A stretch of DNA of 64,000 nt from Branchiostoma floridae (GCF_000003815.2 NC_049997.1:2158484-2222483), one strand, 5' to 3'. Positions 45,181 to 55,924 are shown, counted from the stretch's first letter. Notes: generated by a model not told the origin, from the letters alone. Program-made: numbers and translations.

Positions 45181-45306
45181 GAATGCCACAACAGTGCTAT
45201 GGAACGTATTCGTGGAAATGCCCTGGAGAAAATACCTGTTTGAAACTGCACCATGTTTGTGATACGGTATCTCACTGCGTTAATGGAGAGGACGAAAAAA
45301 ACTGTG
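45181..45306 (+). CDS. Mosaic gene exon 22: LDL-receptor A module 6
   Basis: Acceptor GATCTTGCAG, donor CTGTG/GTTAGT, 126 bases, phase 1 to 1. The peptide QCYGTYSWKCPGENTC, then VCDTVSHCVNGEDEKNC, has six cysteines. The calcium-site glycine and acidic positions are partly replaced (CDTVSHC). Confidence 0.9.
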
Positions 45307-45589
45307 GTTAGTTTCGCATTGTAGCATTTACCCTCCTAGGATATACAAGTGGACTAGTAAAATTTCACGTCAAATAGCTGTCCAACGTTCTAACCTAAGA
45401 CTACCGAAAATGTCGAAGAAATTAGTTTCCAGCAAGCATTCAGGAATATCAGGACATGAATGATTACTTAATACTCTTAATATGTTGCCTCAGCAAACAG
45501 TTTCTGAAAAGCATTCTTCACGGAAACCACCAATTTTAGTTTAAACAACGGGCTTCTTCAACAAAACACTTCTACAGAATTAACCCTCC

Positions 45590-46104
45590 TCCTGGGGGAG
45601 GGGGGGGGGCTTACTCGATCACCCCTTTGTAATTTCAAAACGATTTACTATACAATCGCCCAATTCGCAGGGACTAATGTGGGTGTTTTATAATATCTAA
45701 AATGTTCATATCATGATGTAATTCGATATAATTATGACGTCCATCGTTGATTTTCTTCGCTAAACGAGGAATTCCAATAATGCAGAAATAACAAAAAATG
45801 TTAAGAATAACGCAAATCTCATAAGGTTCGTGTGTATCACATAGAGATTCGTGCGAATTTCATAATATTCGTGCGTTTTCGCATAGTGATTCGTGCGTAT
45901 CACATAATATTCGTACGAATTTCTTAGGATTCTTGCAAATGCTTAGGCACTCCTGAACACAAAAATGTTCTTTTATACTTTGTAAACTGTTGCCAACAAT
46001 ATTCTAGGAAAATTCACCAAGTTCGAGCACAAGCCGTTTGGTAATTGGCGTCAAAGTTGGCGAGGGCACTTTCAGCCCCCAACCCCAAGTTTGGATAGGG
46101 TTAA
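45590..46104. mobile_element. TTAA-flanked piggyBac-like MITE, copy 4 (diverged)
   Basis: The element starts TTAA-CCCTCCTCCTGGGGG and ends GTTTGGATAGGG-TTAA. The internal CRE and X-box region is largely replaced by a minisatellite-like block at about 45790-45940 built from ATTCGTGCGAATTTCATAAT-type units. The ending CACAAGCCGTTTGG...GTCAAAGTTGGCG is shared with copies 1-3. Confidence 0.7.
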
Positions 46105-46976
46105 CACATATTGTAATAACCTGTTAACTATTTCATCGATTATTTATAATTTATGCCAATCCGATAGCTTAATTGGTCAAGATCCAAGATGGCGGACGAT
46201 GACATTATCAAGGTTATACTAGTAATCAGGTTATTGTCACCTTAAATTTCGTCAGTACCATAAAATCTTTTACAGAAAAAAGAGCTCACACCTTCATGAA
46301 ATAATCAGATTGATTGTACAGGGATTGGTTTGGTTTTTGTGATGGTGTTTTTTTGGCGGGTCATGTGACCCCGGTATAAGAGGAGGTGAGATTCACACGT
46401 TCCCCCGTTAGGCCTGCAGTATTTGAGCTTTTGGACGCATGTTCGCACATAAAAACTATCTAGCACCTTATTAATCATCGCCTTCCATCCCAATGATCTT
46501 TAGGATAGAGTTAGTTAAAAGACAGGTTAGGACATGGTTAGTTAAAACCACCGGGAGGCCAAAAAATGTGTAGAAAAGACAACAACATCTAACCACGTTA
46601 CTCGTATCATTGCAACCCATTCACGTGTTATTTGCTGGAGCGAAGAGCATCCACAAAACAAACGACCCTGCCGGTCCACAACAAACAGAGAGAAGGCCAA
46701 GTCATACACTAAATACGCATCTAATTCATCTAAACTTGCCCACCACATAAAAATCCAACCTACCCACCAAATAAAAATCAACACCACAACTCCTGCTAAG
46801 ATGTAACTCAAAACGTGCTGCTGTAATACAAAGGTCAAGCCTAGTTTACACATAGCCGACTTAAGCTCCCGACTCTCTCCCGACTATGGTTAGGAGCTAT
46901 TCGGAGCTAAGTCGGATGGAGTCGGCTAGCGTTCGGCTGAGTCTGCTGACGTTCGGCTGGTGTTCGGCTGCGCCAT

Positions 46977-47007
46977 CCGAATGTTTTGCAATGGTCAAAA
47001 CATTCGG
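46977..47007. repeat. Perfect 12-bp hairpin
   Basis: CCGAATGTTTTG (46977-46988) and CAAAACATTCGG (46996-47007) are exact inverted repeats separated by seven bases. They follow a TTCGGCTG-rich stretch at about 46860-46975. No element ends are evident, so the role is unclear. Confidence 0.75.
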
Positions 47008-47309
47008 CTCTAAACGGCAGGTCTCATTACATTGAGATTCAATTAAGACATCATCTTCATCAAAAAAAAGGTGATACATGATCGTGAGTGACAATAGCCT
47101 GATTATAACATGACGAACCATATCGGATTTTGACTGATTTCGTTATCAACTTAGCAAAAATTTTGAATGTAAAGTCTCAAATGAAGACAGACTGCCTTTA
47201 ACACATATCTGTAAAACAGTTAAGAAGTTCAAGCTTGGGCTAAAACTACATGTAAAATACTAAAATGCCTCGTAGAGCAATCTGCCTGAAATTACACTCT
47301 GAGGGCAGC

Positions 47310-47791
47310 NNNNNNNNNNNNNNNNNNNNNNNNNNNNNNNNNNNNNNNNNNNNNNNNNNNNNNNNNNNNNNNNNNNNNNNNNNNNNNNNNNNNNNNNNNN
47401 NNNNNNNNNNNNNNNNNNNNNNNNNNNNNNNNNNNNNNNNNNNNNNNNNNNNNNNNNNNNNNNNNNNNNNNNNNNNNNNNNNNNNNNNNNNNNNNNNNNN
47501 NNNNNNNNNNNNNNNNNNNNNNNNNNNNNNNNNNNNNNNNNNNNNNNNNNNNNNNNNNNNNNNNNNNNNNNNNNNNNNNNNNNNNNNNNNNNNNNNNNNN
47601 NNNNNNNNNNNNNNNNNNNNNNNNNNNNNNNNNNNNNNNNNNNNNNNNNNNNNNNNNNNNNNNNNNNNNNNNNNNNNNNNNNNNNNNNNNNNNNNNNNNN
47701 NNNNNNNNNNNNNNNNNNNNNNNNNNNNNNNNNNNNNNNNNNNNNNNNNNNNNNNNNNNNNNNNNNNNNNNNNNNNNNNNNNNNNNNNNNN
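47310..47791. other. Assembly gap (482 N)
   Basis: A run of N between LDLa exons. The sequence right after it looks like the end of another LDLa exon. Confidence 0.98.
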
Positions 47792-47848
47792 ACGAGACGC
47801 ATGGATGGATGGATATGTGGACTTGTGTTGATGACGAAAGAAATTGCG
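47792..47848 (+). CDS. Mosaic gene exon 23: partial LDL-receptor A module
   Basis: Directly after the gap, one frame reads ETHGWMDMWTCVDDERNC and ends TTGCG/GTATAC in phase 1, just like the other LDLa exons. The C-V-D-D-E-x-N-C end resembles module 6 (CVNGEDEKNC). The 5' part of the exon is inside the gap. Confidence 0.6.
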
Positions 47849-48168
47849 GTATACGATTTACTTACAATAAAACAAAAGAAGATGAGTAAGACCTAAATCA
47901 TTCAATGATTTTTTTTGCAAAACATTTTATTGAAGTAAAGTTATCGATCTTCACTCAAGAAAAGTTACGTACACCAAAAGTAGTTTCCATAAGGGAGAAT
48001 GTATACGATCTATGGCAAAATCTATGGCATCTTAGACGGCAGTGTGCGAACCGAATTGTAACATTCTTATGATGAAAATATAACTACATTTTCTGTTTTC
48101 ATAATCATTTGGAATTATGGCATTTCTATCACCATTGATATTCATCATGACTTTTTTTTACATTGCAG

Positions 48169-48312
48169 AAGAATATTGCACGTCTGTTGGTGGATTTTTT
48201 TGTAGAGGGGAAAATAGATGTATTGAATCGCATCAATTTTGCGATGGAAATCCTGACTGTATGCGGATCGTTGCCTTCAGATACTACCATGCAGAGGATG
48301 AAATCGGATGTG
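48169..48312 (+). CDS. Mosaic gene exon 24: LDL-receptor A module with insertion
   Basis: Acceptor TTTTACATTGCAG, donor TGTG/GTAATG, 144 bases, phase 1 to 1. The peptide YCTSVGGFFCRGENRC, then FCDGNPDCMRIVAFRYYHAE and DEIGC, has six cysteines. The last loop holds an insertion of about seven residues between DC and the acidic E-D-E, which probably alters the calcium site. Confidence 0.88.
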
Positions 48313-49670
48313 GTAATGAAATATACTGTTGTTAGCAATTTGAATTTATAGCGTTTCTCTTTGCTACCTCACCATGCTGCGAAATTTTGTGTCATGGAAA
48401 CAGCAATAACCATAAACCAATGTAGTTGATCCCTGTTTTGAGAACGTCAATTGACCCTCTGGACTACATAAACTAATTAAGAATCATGGGGAATCTTGTC
48501 TAAGCCTGCAGCCAGAAACAATGGTTACAAAACAGAAAGGCATTAGAATACAATTTGCCAGATTTGTTTGAAAAAAAAAATTGGAGATATTTTCAACTTG
48601 TCTTCAAAGTATGTTGTCAATCTAAGCAAGATGACCCTGTAAGTTACAGAAAGGCTGAACAATCTTCAGTTAGGATGAAAGAAATATAAACTAATAAGGA
48701 TCAAAGTTGTTACGCCCTTAATTGCTGATAAAACAGCTTATGTGTCTATAGGTGGCGCTCCTAGTGTGCAGATTTTACTCAAGTTGAGTCTTTAGATGTT
48801 ACGAATGTCAGTTAGGTCGTCATTACAGTTGGTACGTGTGTCTTAGCGTCTACTGAACCCAGGTGGATCTCGCTCGTATGACTTTTTTTACTTCCACTCG
48901 GGTTTCGTCCTGATTTGAGATCGACTGTCGTCAACAATGGCGGGGAGGGGGCCATTCCATTATCCAGATTTTCCGTAATTTTGTATTTAGTACATGTTAT
49001 TCTGTACTGTTTCAGAAATGTCAAATTCATTCGTAAAATCTATTCATTCTTAGAATAGAACTGTTGCTGCCAGTCTTTATCATCATCACCACTACATTGT
49101 TAACATATCATTCAAAATAAGCCTGATTTGCAAGGAGACTCTCTTGCAGGTAGCTTTCTATTGACTTAGTGTGCTTAGAAAAATGAGGAACTATAGGTTA
49201 TGCCTTGTTTCCAATCTGGTAGCTACACTAGATTACCGCTACACTCTGACCACCGGCCAATGTTTCTCTATGGGTTGTTTACCTACCAGCCTGGCTTTGC
49301 TTTCAAGTCTTTCTGTTAAGAAAAAAAAAAGAATTATCCAATTTTTACTCGCAACCGACTTGATTTTTTTATCTATTGGCTCTACGTTCAACAAAGTGTA
49401 TTGAAGAGGCAACTCGATATTCTAGACTTAGTGTAATGTCGTAGCCCAGCACTTCAGCTATGAATGGACTAACTGCCAGTAAAAGACTAAAGCCAGTAAG
49501 TTTACACTATCTGGATTCAATGCTTAAACGACGTTTAGCGAATTTCACTTTTTTTTGTCAGATATGTATGTACATAAATCTGTCATTATTATATTGGCAA
49601 CTGCTCAGTAATTTGGGAACTTTTAATGCATTAAATGTCAAAAACAGTCGTAAAATATTTCTTATTACAG
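48313..49670. other. Intron without recognised features
   Basis: I see no exon, RNA or identifiable repeat in this stretch. Short open frames have no start, splice or domain context. Confidence 0.5.
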
Positions 49671-49859
49671 GAAGCTGCATCGGGGCGTGGAAAGGCCTGA
49701 ACAGTTATATCAGACTGATGTTGTCTCTTAGAGGCGTCTTTGATCCAAATCATGGAACTTATCATGACCACCTATGCAGCACAGGGGAGTGCACTTCCAC
49801 TTTCCTCTTCTGTAATGGAATAAATGAATGCAGCAACTGGGAGGATGAACAAGGCTGTG
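49671..49859 (+). CDS. Mosaic gene exon 25: LDL-receptor A module with long N-terminal loop
   Basis: Acceptor TTCTTATTACAG, donor CTGTG/GTAAAG, 189 bases, phase 1 to 1. The peptide GSCIGAWKGLNSYIRLMLSL leads to LCSTGECTSTFLFCNGINEC and EDEQGC. Six cysteines are present, but about 32 residues separate the first and second instead of about seven, and CDG is CNG. Confidence 0.85.
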
Positions 49860-50024
49860 GTAAAGTTTTTGTTGTTCTTTTTCTATTACTTTAAAAGAAG
49901 TTGACTTAGAAGGTAAGATCATAACAGTGAACCAAATGTATGCTTTGCGCTGGCTATAACCCTGCCAGGATACAGATAATAATAATCAGGGTCAAAGACC
50001 AACCGTTACTTATTTGATTTGATT

Positions 50025-50520
50025 TGATTTATTTGCACATAAAAAAAAGGGCATGCATACAATAAAGATAACTGATGGTTAAAAACTGTGCGGGAGAGAG
50101 GTAGAAGCCAAAAGGCTTACCGGAGACCTCCTCCTGACAAACTGTTGAAAACAAATTCAAATGAGATAATTGAAATGGTATACAAATGATAACAAAACAT
50201 AAATGTGTAATAACAATTAGATGATTACCAATAAAGCAAATTTATTGGTAAAATACTCTTGAAGAAGGAAACAGTGCTACTTTGAACCTTGAACGTGGAC
50301 ATCTTTGGGATGCCTTCACGGGTCGCAATGGATCCTTCTTCTCCACTCAGACTTGTCTTCCATGAGGGAGCGAAGCTCAGCTGTGGAGATGTTGTTGATT
50401 TGTGTGTCCCTTTTAAGGTTGTTAATGAAGGTTGTACGCATTCTGCCCCTTCTTCTCTTTCCTTCTGTTGGTTCCCAGAGGATAAGCTGGTGCAAAACCT
50501 AATCATTGTCATCTTCACTT
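50025..50520 (-). mobile_element. LINE 3' fragment: endonuclease/RT C-terminal tail
   Basis: On the minus strand, codons from about 50490 to 50330 read QLILWEPTEGKRRRGRM, then TTFINNLKRD and MEDKSEWRRRI. The GKRR-x-GR...W-R-x-x-I pattern is the conserved C-terminal tail of a group of LINE polyproteins. A TTTGATTTGATTTGATTTAT tract at about 50015-50034 may be its 3' microsatellite. The rest of the element is missing. Confidence 0.65.
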
Positions 50521-50621
50521 ACTGCAACGTACTAGAGAATTTCTTTTCGCAGTTTTTAGTTTCTACTTAAAGTACATTGATCTTCTTTATGGATCTAGTT
50601 TGATTTTTTTCTTTTTTCTAG

Positions 50622-50735
50622 AGGACTACAGTTGCTTTGGAACAACATGTGATTCAACCCACAAGTGCGGCATTCCTGATGATAGCTGTAATGGGGTACC
50701 TAATTGCTTGGATTTTACGGAGGAAAAGAATTGTG
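50622..50735 (+). CDS. Mosaic gene exon 26: LDL-receptor A module
   Basis: Acceptor CTTTTTTCTAG, donor TTGTG/GTATGA, 114 bases, phase 1 to 1. The peptide SCFGTTCDSTHKCGIPD, then SCNGVPNCLDFTEEKNC, has six cysteines with a modified calcium site (CNG..NC.D.TEE). Confidence 0.9.
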
Positions 50736-50979
50736 GTATGATTAATTGCATAATTAGATTTCTTATGCGTTGCAATTACATAGATAAATTTGTAGGAATA
50801 ATCGGCATTTTCTTATACTCTGTATCAAGAATCGATGATCAACTGTAATTTGTTACATTCACCTGAAGAATGAAAAAGGAAGCCGAAGCCACAATAGAAT
50901 TCTTGAGAACTGACTCATTTTCAGACAATTTCTATGTTTTTTAAATGCGTTATCTGACCTGTAATGAACGAACATGCGA

Positions 50980-51070
50980 CTAGAAAGGTCGACATTTGCT
51001 TGAGAGCAAATATATGCCATATTTCAGCCAACTCCCTCCCTATGAAATGATAGACTTTTCCGAAATCACC
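50980..51070. repeat. Short dispersed repeat with CATTTGCT/AGCAAATA palindrome
   Basis: GACTAGAAAGGTCGACATTT followed by GCTTGAGAGCAAATATATGC matches copies near 5435 and 27375 and an inverted copy at about 62345-62402. Confidence 0.6.
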
Positions 51071-51323
51071 CTTGTACGAAAATGCACTCCTGCTTGAAAT
51101 GACTTTTAACTACAAGTTACAGCAAAAAAAAATTTTATGGCGTATGGTGATATTTATAATTAGTAATTTAAAGTAGACCAGTGTGGACTGGGGCTCTGTA
51201 GGACTGTACAAGATGTATCTGGTTCAAGTTGCTTGAGAAAAACTTCCAGACAGGCCATAGTCAGCTATGCTTTATTCTACAAGCTGATTTATAAAACTAC
51301 GCTGAATTCTGTGTAGCCGTACT

Positions 51324-52272
51324 TTAACCCTATCCAGACTGGGCTTTGGGGGCATTCCCAGGACAGGGGGGAGGGCTCATTCGGCCCCAGCCCCCCCCCC
51401 CCCTTTCTATTTTCGAAACGGCTTACTGTACGATCACTAAATTAGCAGAGGGTGTTATGCTCGTCAAGTTTTAAAATTCCTGAATTCTTCATATTCATAT
51501 TTTTATGACGTAATATGACTTAATTATGACGTCATTATTTCATTTTTTTTTGCTAAAAAAATTGTATTTGGGATTTCCCATAATACCTAAATATCTCGTT
51601 CAAAAAGTTACCAATAAAGGCAGAATATATCAGAATATAAGTGTTTAACTTATAAGACTTCTGATGTCAGAAGCTGACGCAATGACGTCAAAATGACGCC
51701 ATACAATGACGTCATCATTTAGCCACCCTCCATCTTAGATTATCAACCTAATAAGTTTTAAGATACATTTTTTCAACATATAACGCTAAAAAAGCCATGA
51801 AAATGGATTGAAAACGTTCATATGAATGTTTTCTGTAAAAAAAATACCAAGTAGTGATGAAATCCGAGTGAAGATAGCTGGTTGTAGTTTTCATCATGAT
51901 ATTGGCGGCCATCTTGGATTTTGAACAATTACGTCATCTCATTAGCATAATTTGTGTATATTTAATCATTAATGTTCAACTAAGATGTGTTAGACATTAA
52001 AGATATATGAAAAGAAGTTTCATTTAGCAAGACAATCTTGAAATCCCATTGTTTAAACAAAAATTAGTGATTTTTGTCAAATTTTCCTTCAGAAACCCGT
52101 TGCCATGGCAACACCAAACTTATAAAACTTTTTTTAAATCGTTGCCAAAAATATTCTAGGAAAAGTCACCAAGTTTGGTTGTTCTAGCACAAGCTGTTCG
52201 GGAGCTATAGGACGTCAAAGTTACCGCAGGCACTTTTAGACCCCCCCCCCCCCCCGTTTGGATAGGATTCAA
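51324..52272. mobile_element. TTAA-flanked piggyBac-like MITE, copy 2
   Basis: Start TTAA-CCCTATCCAGACTGGG; the end CCCCCGTTTGGATAGGATTCAA has a mutated TTAA. Inside: TGACGTCA three times, TCCATCTTAG and CGGCCATCTTGG motifs, and GTTGCCATGGCAAC at 52099-52112. About 0.95 kb with no transposase. Confidence 0.78.
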
Positions 52273-52666
52273 ACATTATCTGTTTACGACTACTGGCTTA
52301 CGTGCATTTTAAAACTGTTTTGAAAAGTAACGCCAATACTTGCTTAACTATATAAGCCTGCCTCCACTGATGTGAAATTCATGGTGTTTGTGACGAGACC
52401 GAGGGCTTACATAAGCCAAACTTCTTGAGTAAATTTATAGTATAACCGTGGTCTTTAAAGAACGCTTGCATATAGAAGTGCAAATGTTATGTGCGACGGG
52501 TCGTTCAGTGTAATATAACCAGCTGCTGCCTCGTTGCGTGTCTGCGAAGCTAGTGTCTCACGCCGAAGGGCGGTTACAACGGCTATGTAGATAGAGATAC
52601 AAATACGTACTCAAACGATTTCCGGGAATAAAACAACTAATTTGGCATTTGTTTTAAACGACACAG

Positions 52667-52789
52667 CATTAACCATCTGTGGGGATACAATGCTAGACGA
52701 GCTACGATACAAGGAAATCAGCATCGATCAATATTGTGATGGCAAAGATGACTGCAGGACAGGGGTAGATGAAAGCCCGAGGAGATGTG
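52667..52789 (+). CDS. Mosaic gene exon 27: degenerate LDL-receptor A module
   Basis: Acceptor AAACGACACAG, donor TGTG/GTAAAT, 123 bases, phase 1 to 1. The peptide LTICGDTMLDELRYKEISID, then YCDGKDDCRTGVDESPRRC, keeps four cysteines and the CDG..DC....DE end. The first two loops lost a cysteine pair. Confidence 0.8.
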
Positions 52790-52895
52790 GTAAATAAATT
52801 GTATGTTTATACGCCCGAATAAGTATCGATTCTTATTTTTTTATGTGAACCGTAGTCAAAAAACCCAACTAAATGACATTTTTGTATTTGTACAG

Positions 52896-53009
52896 CCATG
52901 TTCACAGACAGACTGCCATGCGCCCGTTCGAATATTTTTATTCCAAGAAACAGCATCTGTGATGGTATACCGGATTGTTTGGATGCTTCTGACGAAGATG
53001 CTTGTATTG
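52896..53009 (+). CDS. Mosaic gene exon 28: LDL-receptor A module, four-cysteine form
   Basis: Acceptor TTTGTACAG, donor TATTG/GTAAAC, 114 bases, phase 1 to 1. The peptide LPCARSNIFIPRNS, then ICDGIPDCLDASDEDAC, keeps a perfect calcium-binding end but only four cysteines. Confidence 0.88.
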
Positions 53010-53255
53010 GTAAACTATGACTTTTATAATTCCCATAATTATTGTCCAATAAAATCAATCAATTAATAAATATGGAGGAAAGCAAAAAGATACAATGACG
53101 TATCTAGGGCTTTTAACAAGTTAGTCAAATTCTTAGCAATAAAAAGTTTGCATCGCTTCAGAACATACCAATGGTTAGTACTTGTTTTATCAAGCTATAC
53201 CTATGAAATCGTACGTAGACTTTAAGTACCAGAACTCTTCCTAATGTTTCTGTAG

Positions 53256-53539
53256 GAAGCGGAGCTTGTCTGCTACCATTATCTATACTTCAAGTCAAGT
53301 ATTCAATCGAACAAGGTATTGGTAAAGATGAGGCTATTGACAATAGCCGTGAACTGACCCTGGCTCGATGGACGGTGGAGGAAGTTAATGACTGGTTGCA
53401 AATTGCTTTAGAAGACCCCGCGCTGCTTTCCGGAGTAAAAGTATTTGGTTCAAGACTGTCACGTACTCTACACTTTTCGTTGAAATACGGGTTTTCGACT
53501 GATTGTTTGACAGAGTATACGGAAGAGGAAAAAATTAAG
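53256..53539 (+). CDS. Mosaic gene exon 29: discoidin (F5/8 type C) domain, first part
   Basis: Acceptor AATGTTTCTGTAG, donor TTAAG/GTATTT, 284 bases, phase 1 to 0. The peptide starts SGACLLPLSI and includes LARWTVEEVNDWLQIALEDP and LLSGVKVFGSR, following the F5/8C pattern C-x-x-PL....W....NDWLQ-V-DL....V-x-G-V. Such domains bind lipids, glycans or collagen. Confidence 0.88.
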
Positions 53540-53609
53540 GTATTTGTAAGCTGTGTTTTTAAGCCATTAAAGTTCTAACGTATAGTTTTTATCAAAATTA
53601 TGTTATCTT

Positions 53610-54552
53610 TTAACCCTATCCAGACTGGGCTTTTTGGGCCTTCCCTGGCCTGGGGGGGGGGGGGGGGGGGCTCATTCGACCCCCCCTTCGTATTTCCCAA
53701 ACGGCTTACTGGGCGAACACCAAATTTTCCGGGGGGGGGGGGGGGGTGGGGGGTGCTCATCGAGTTTTATAATTCCTGAAATTTTTCTATCATTATGACG
53801 TAAAATGACGTTCTTATGACGTCATTAATTGATATTTCTGGCTAAAACGGGGAATTCCCATAATACCTAGATATCTCACTGAAAAAGTTACCAATAATGG
53901 TTTCTTATCAATATTTAAGTGTTACAAGACTTCTGTTGTCAAAAGCCGACGCAACGACGTCAAAATGACGTCATAGAATGACGTCATCTGTAGTTTAGCT
54001 ATCCGCCATCTTGGATTATCAACCTTAAATTTTTCAAGATACATTTTTTTCAACATATAACGCTAAATCCCCATGGAAATGGATTAGAAACGTTCACATG
54101 AATGTTTTCTGTAAGAAAATACCATGTAGTGATGAAATCTGAGTGAAAATAAGCTTGTTATACTTTTCATCATGACATTGTCGGCCATCTTGGATTTTGA
54201 CCAATTACGTCATCTCATTAGCATAATTTATGAATATTTGATTATGAACGTTCAACTAAGATGTGATCGATATTAAAGATATATGAAAAGAAGTTTAGTT
54301 TAGAAAGAAAATCTTAAAGTCCCATTGTTAAAACAAAAATTAGTGATTTTTATATTTTGCCTTTCAGAAACCCGTTGCCATGGCAACACGAAATATCATA
54401 AACCTACCCAATTTTTTTAAAATTGTTGCCAACAATATTCTAGGAAAAGTCACTAAGTTTGGTTGTTCTAGCACAAGCCGTTTGGGAGATATAGGAGGTC
54501 AAAGTTGGCGCAGGCACTTTTAGCCCCCCCCCCCCAGTCTGGATAGGGTTAA
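53610..54552. mobile_element. TTAA-flanked piggyBac-like MITE, copy 3
   Basis: Start TTAA-CCCTATCCAGACTGGG and end CAGTCTGGATAGGG-TTAA, an intact inverted pair with TTAA on both sides. G runs at 53652-53670 and 53731-53753. Inside: TGACGTCA three times, CGCCATCTTGG, CGGCCATCTTGG and GTTGCCATGGCAAC at 54374-54387. It sits within the F5/8C intron. Confidence 0.85.
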
Positions 54553-55378
54553 AAACATGCACACAACAAAGAAATCTTTGTTTAGTAAGAATATTGTTCA
54601 TTTTGCATTGTACATTTTTATGTCTGTGGCAACCATACCACGATACCATCCACTAAATATCTATATGTTAGAATGAATCTGACGTGAAATGTGAAAAATA
54701 CAGAAATTTCACTATTCAGACGGTTTCGAACAAAAAAGAAAATACCAGTGAAGGATAGCTTTTTGCAAGTCCGGACTTGATTAACGGTATACCGATTTTT
54801 ACCGATTTTTTTTTGTTGTTGTTGTTGCTTCTTTTCAAATTGGAATTAAACGTTTTTACAAACCCAGTTCCGGGTTTTACAGGTACGCACTACTAACTAT
54901 ATACCAGACGATTTTTCAAAATGGTTAATGACGTCCTTTCTAATTCACCCGATTTTTCCAATTCTGCATTTTGATAGGCTAAAGGTGGAAGACGGCTACA
55001 AAAAAGAACGTCTTTTCCCCGTCGAAAAAGAAAAATCGCATTTTTTAGAATTTCTACCTAACGAATCCCAATGCTTTATCTAGCAAATTACTTCATTTAG
55101 CACAAAAGAAGCCACTCCCGAACCAAGACTGTAAATGAAGCTTTACTAACATTTCTAGAACATGCTCCCCTGTAAGTCTTACGCGAAAATACAATACTGT
55201 ATTCACTAAAGGGAAACGAAAAATAACGGCCCACGTTAAATAATTCAGAAAAAAAAAATTTGCATATTCATTCATTTTTCTTGAACTTACTTTATATAAA
55301 AGATGCCATTACAAAACAAAAACAAACAAAAAACAATCATATCAAATCATAACATTTAACGTTATTATGATGTCTTAG

Positions 55379-55523
55379 GTATTCCAAACACCCACCAGTG
55401 GTGCTGGGGATTGGGAACATTATTTGGCCATAGCAGTGCAGGCCAATGTGATTAGGCTCACACCGCAGTCATGGCAGAATACTACTACTTGGGAGGTAGG
55501 ACTATTGGGATGTCCGGTAAAAG
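55379..55523 (+). CDS. Mosaic gene exon 30: discoidin (F5/8 type C) domain, last part
   Basis: Acceptor ATGATGTCTTAG, donor AAAAG/GTAAAG, 145 bases, phase 0 to 1. The peptide VFQTPTSGAGDWEHYLAIAV, then NVIRLTPQSWQNTTTWEVG and LLGCPVK, is the conserved end of F5/8C (V-I-R-L-x-P-x-x-W.......E-V-x-L-L-GC). It pairs the final cysteine with the CLLPL cysteine of exon 29. Confidence 0.9.
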
Positions 55524-55537
55524 GTAAAGTATAATTA

Positions 55538-55870
55538 CCTTCGCCAAGAAGTTTATATTTTGGGTAGAAAAATAGTGCTTTGTCTATATATGTAGGTCAA
55601 CTGCATATAACTTGAGTAGCTGTGGATAGAAACCCATGACGTTTGGCATTTGCAGAAACAAAGGTTCTGTACTAAAACGGTTCACTTGGAACTTTTCGTC
55701 CTGACTGCAGCTTGGCGAGTGTATGCATTTTTGCGGTTGATGACACGATAACTCAAAACGTTGTAGATCAATTTGCATGATATTCAGTAGATTATGTAGG
55801 GGTTGGCAAAACAATCGTCAAGTTTGATAATTTGTCTCCTTGCGACAAAGTGCAGTACTGTAGTGGAGCG
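55538..55870. repeat. Partial TTACCTTCGCC dispersed element
   Basis: The copy starts ATTACCTTCGCCAAGAAGTT and follows the element at 1166 with TATGTAGGTCAACTGCATAT and ATAACTTGAGTAGCTGTGG. It breaks off at about 55870, close to a minus-strand LINE. Confidence 0.65.
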
Positions 55871-55924
55871 TTAAAGTTGGTGTTAAAACTATCCTTCTTT
55901 TTTTGATACTGGGTAACACTCCTT

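Noticed and set aside
47260-47831. Open frames through the 482-N gap
   Set aside because: Same artefact of N; only the short LDLa-like ending at 47792-47848 is supported, and in a different frame.
50225-50570. 93- to 97-codon open frames on both strands
   Set aside because: The meaningful frame here is a different minus-strand one coding a LINE tail; the listed open frames are shadows of it.
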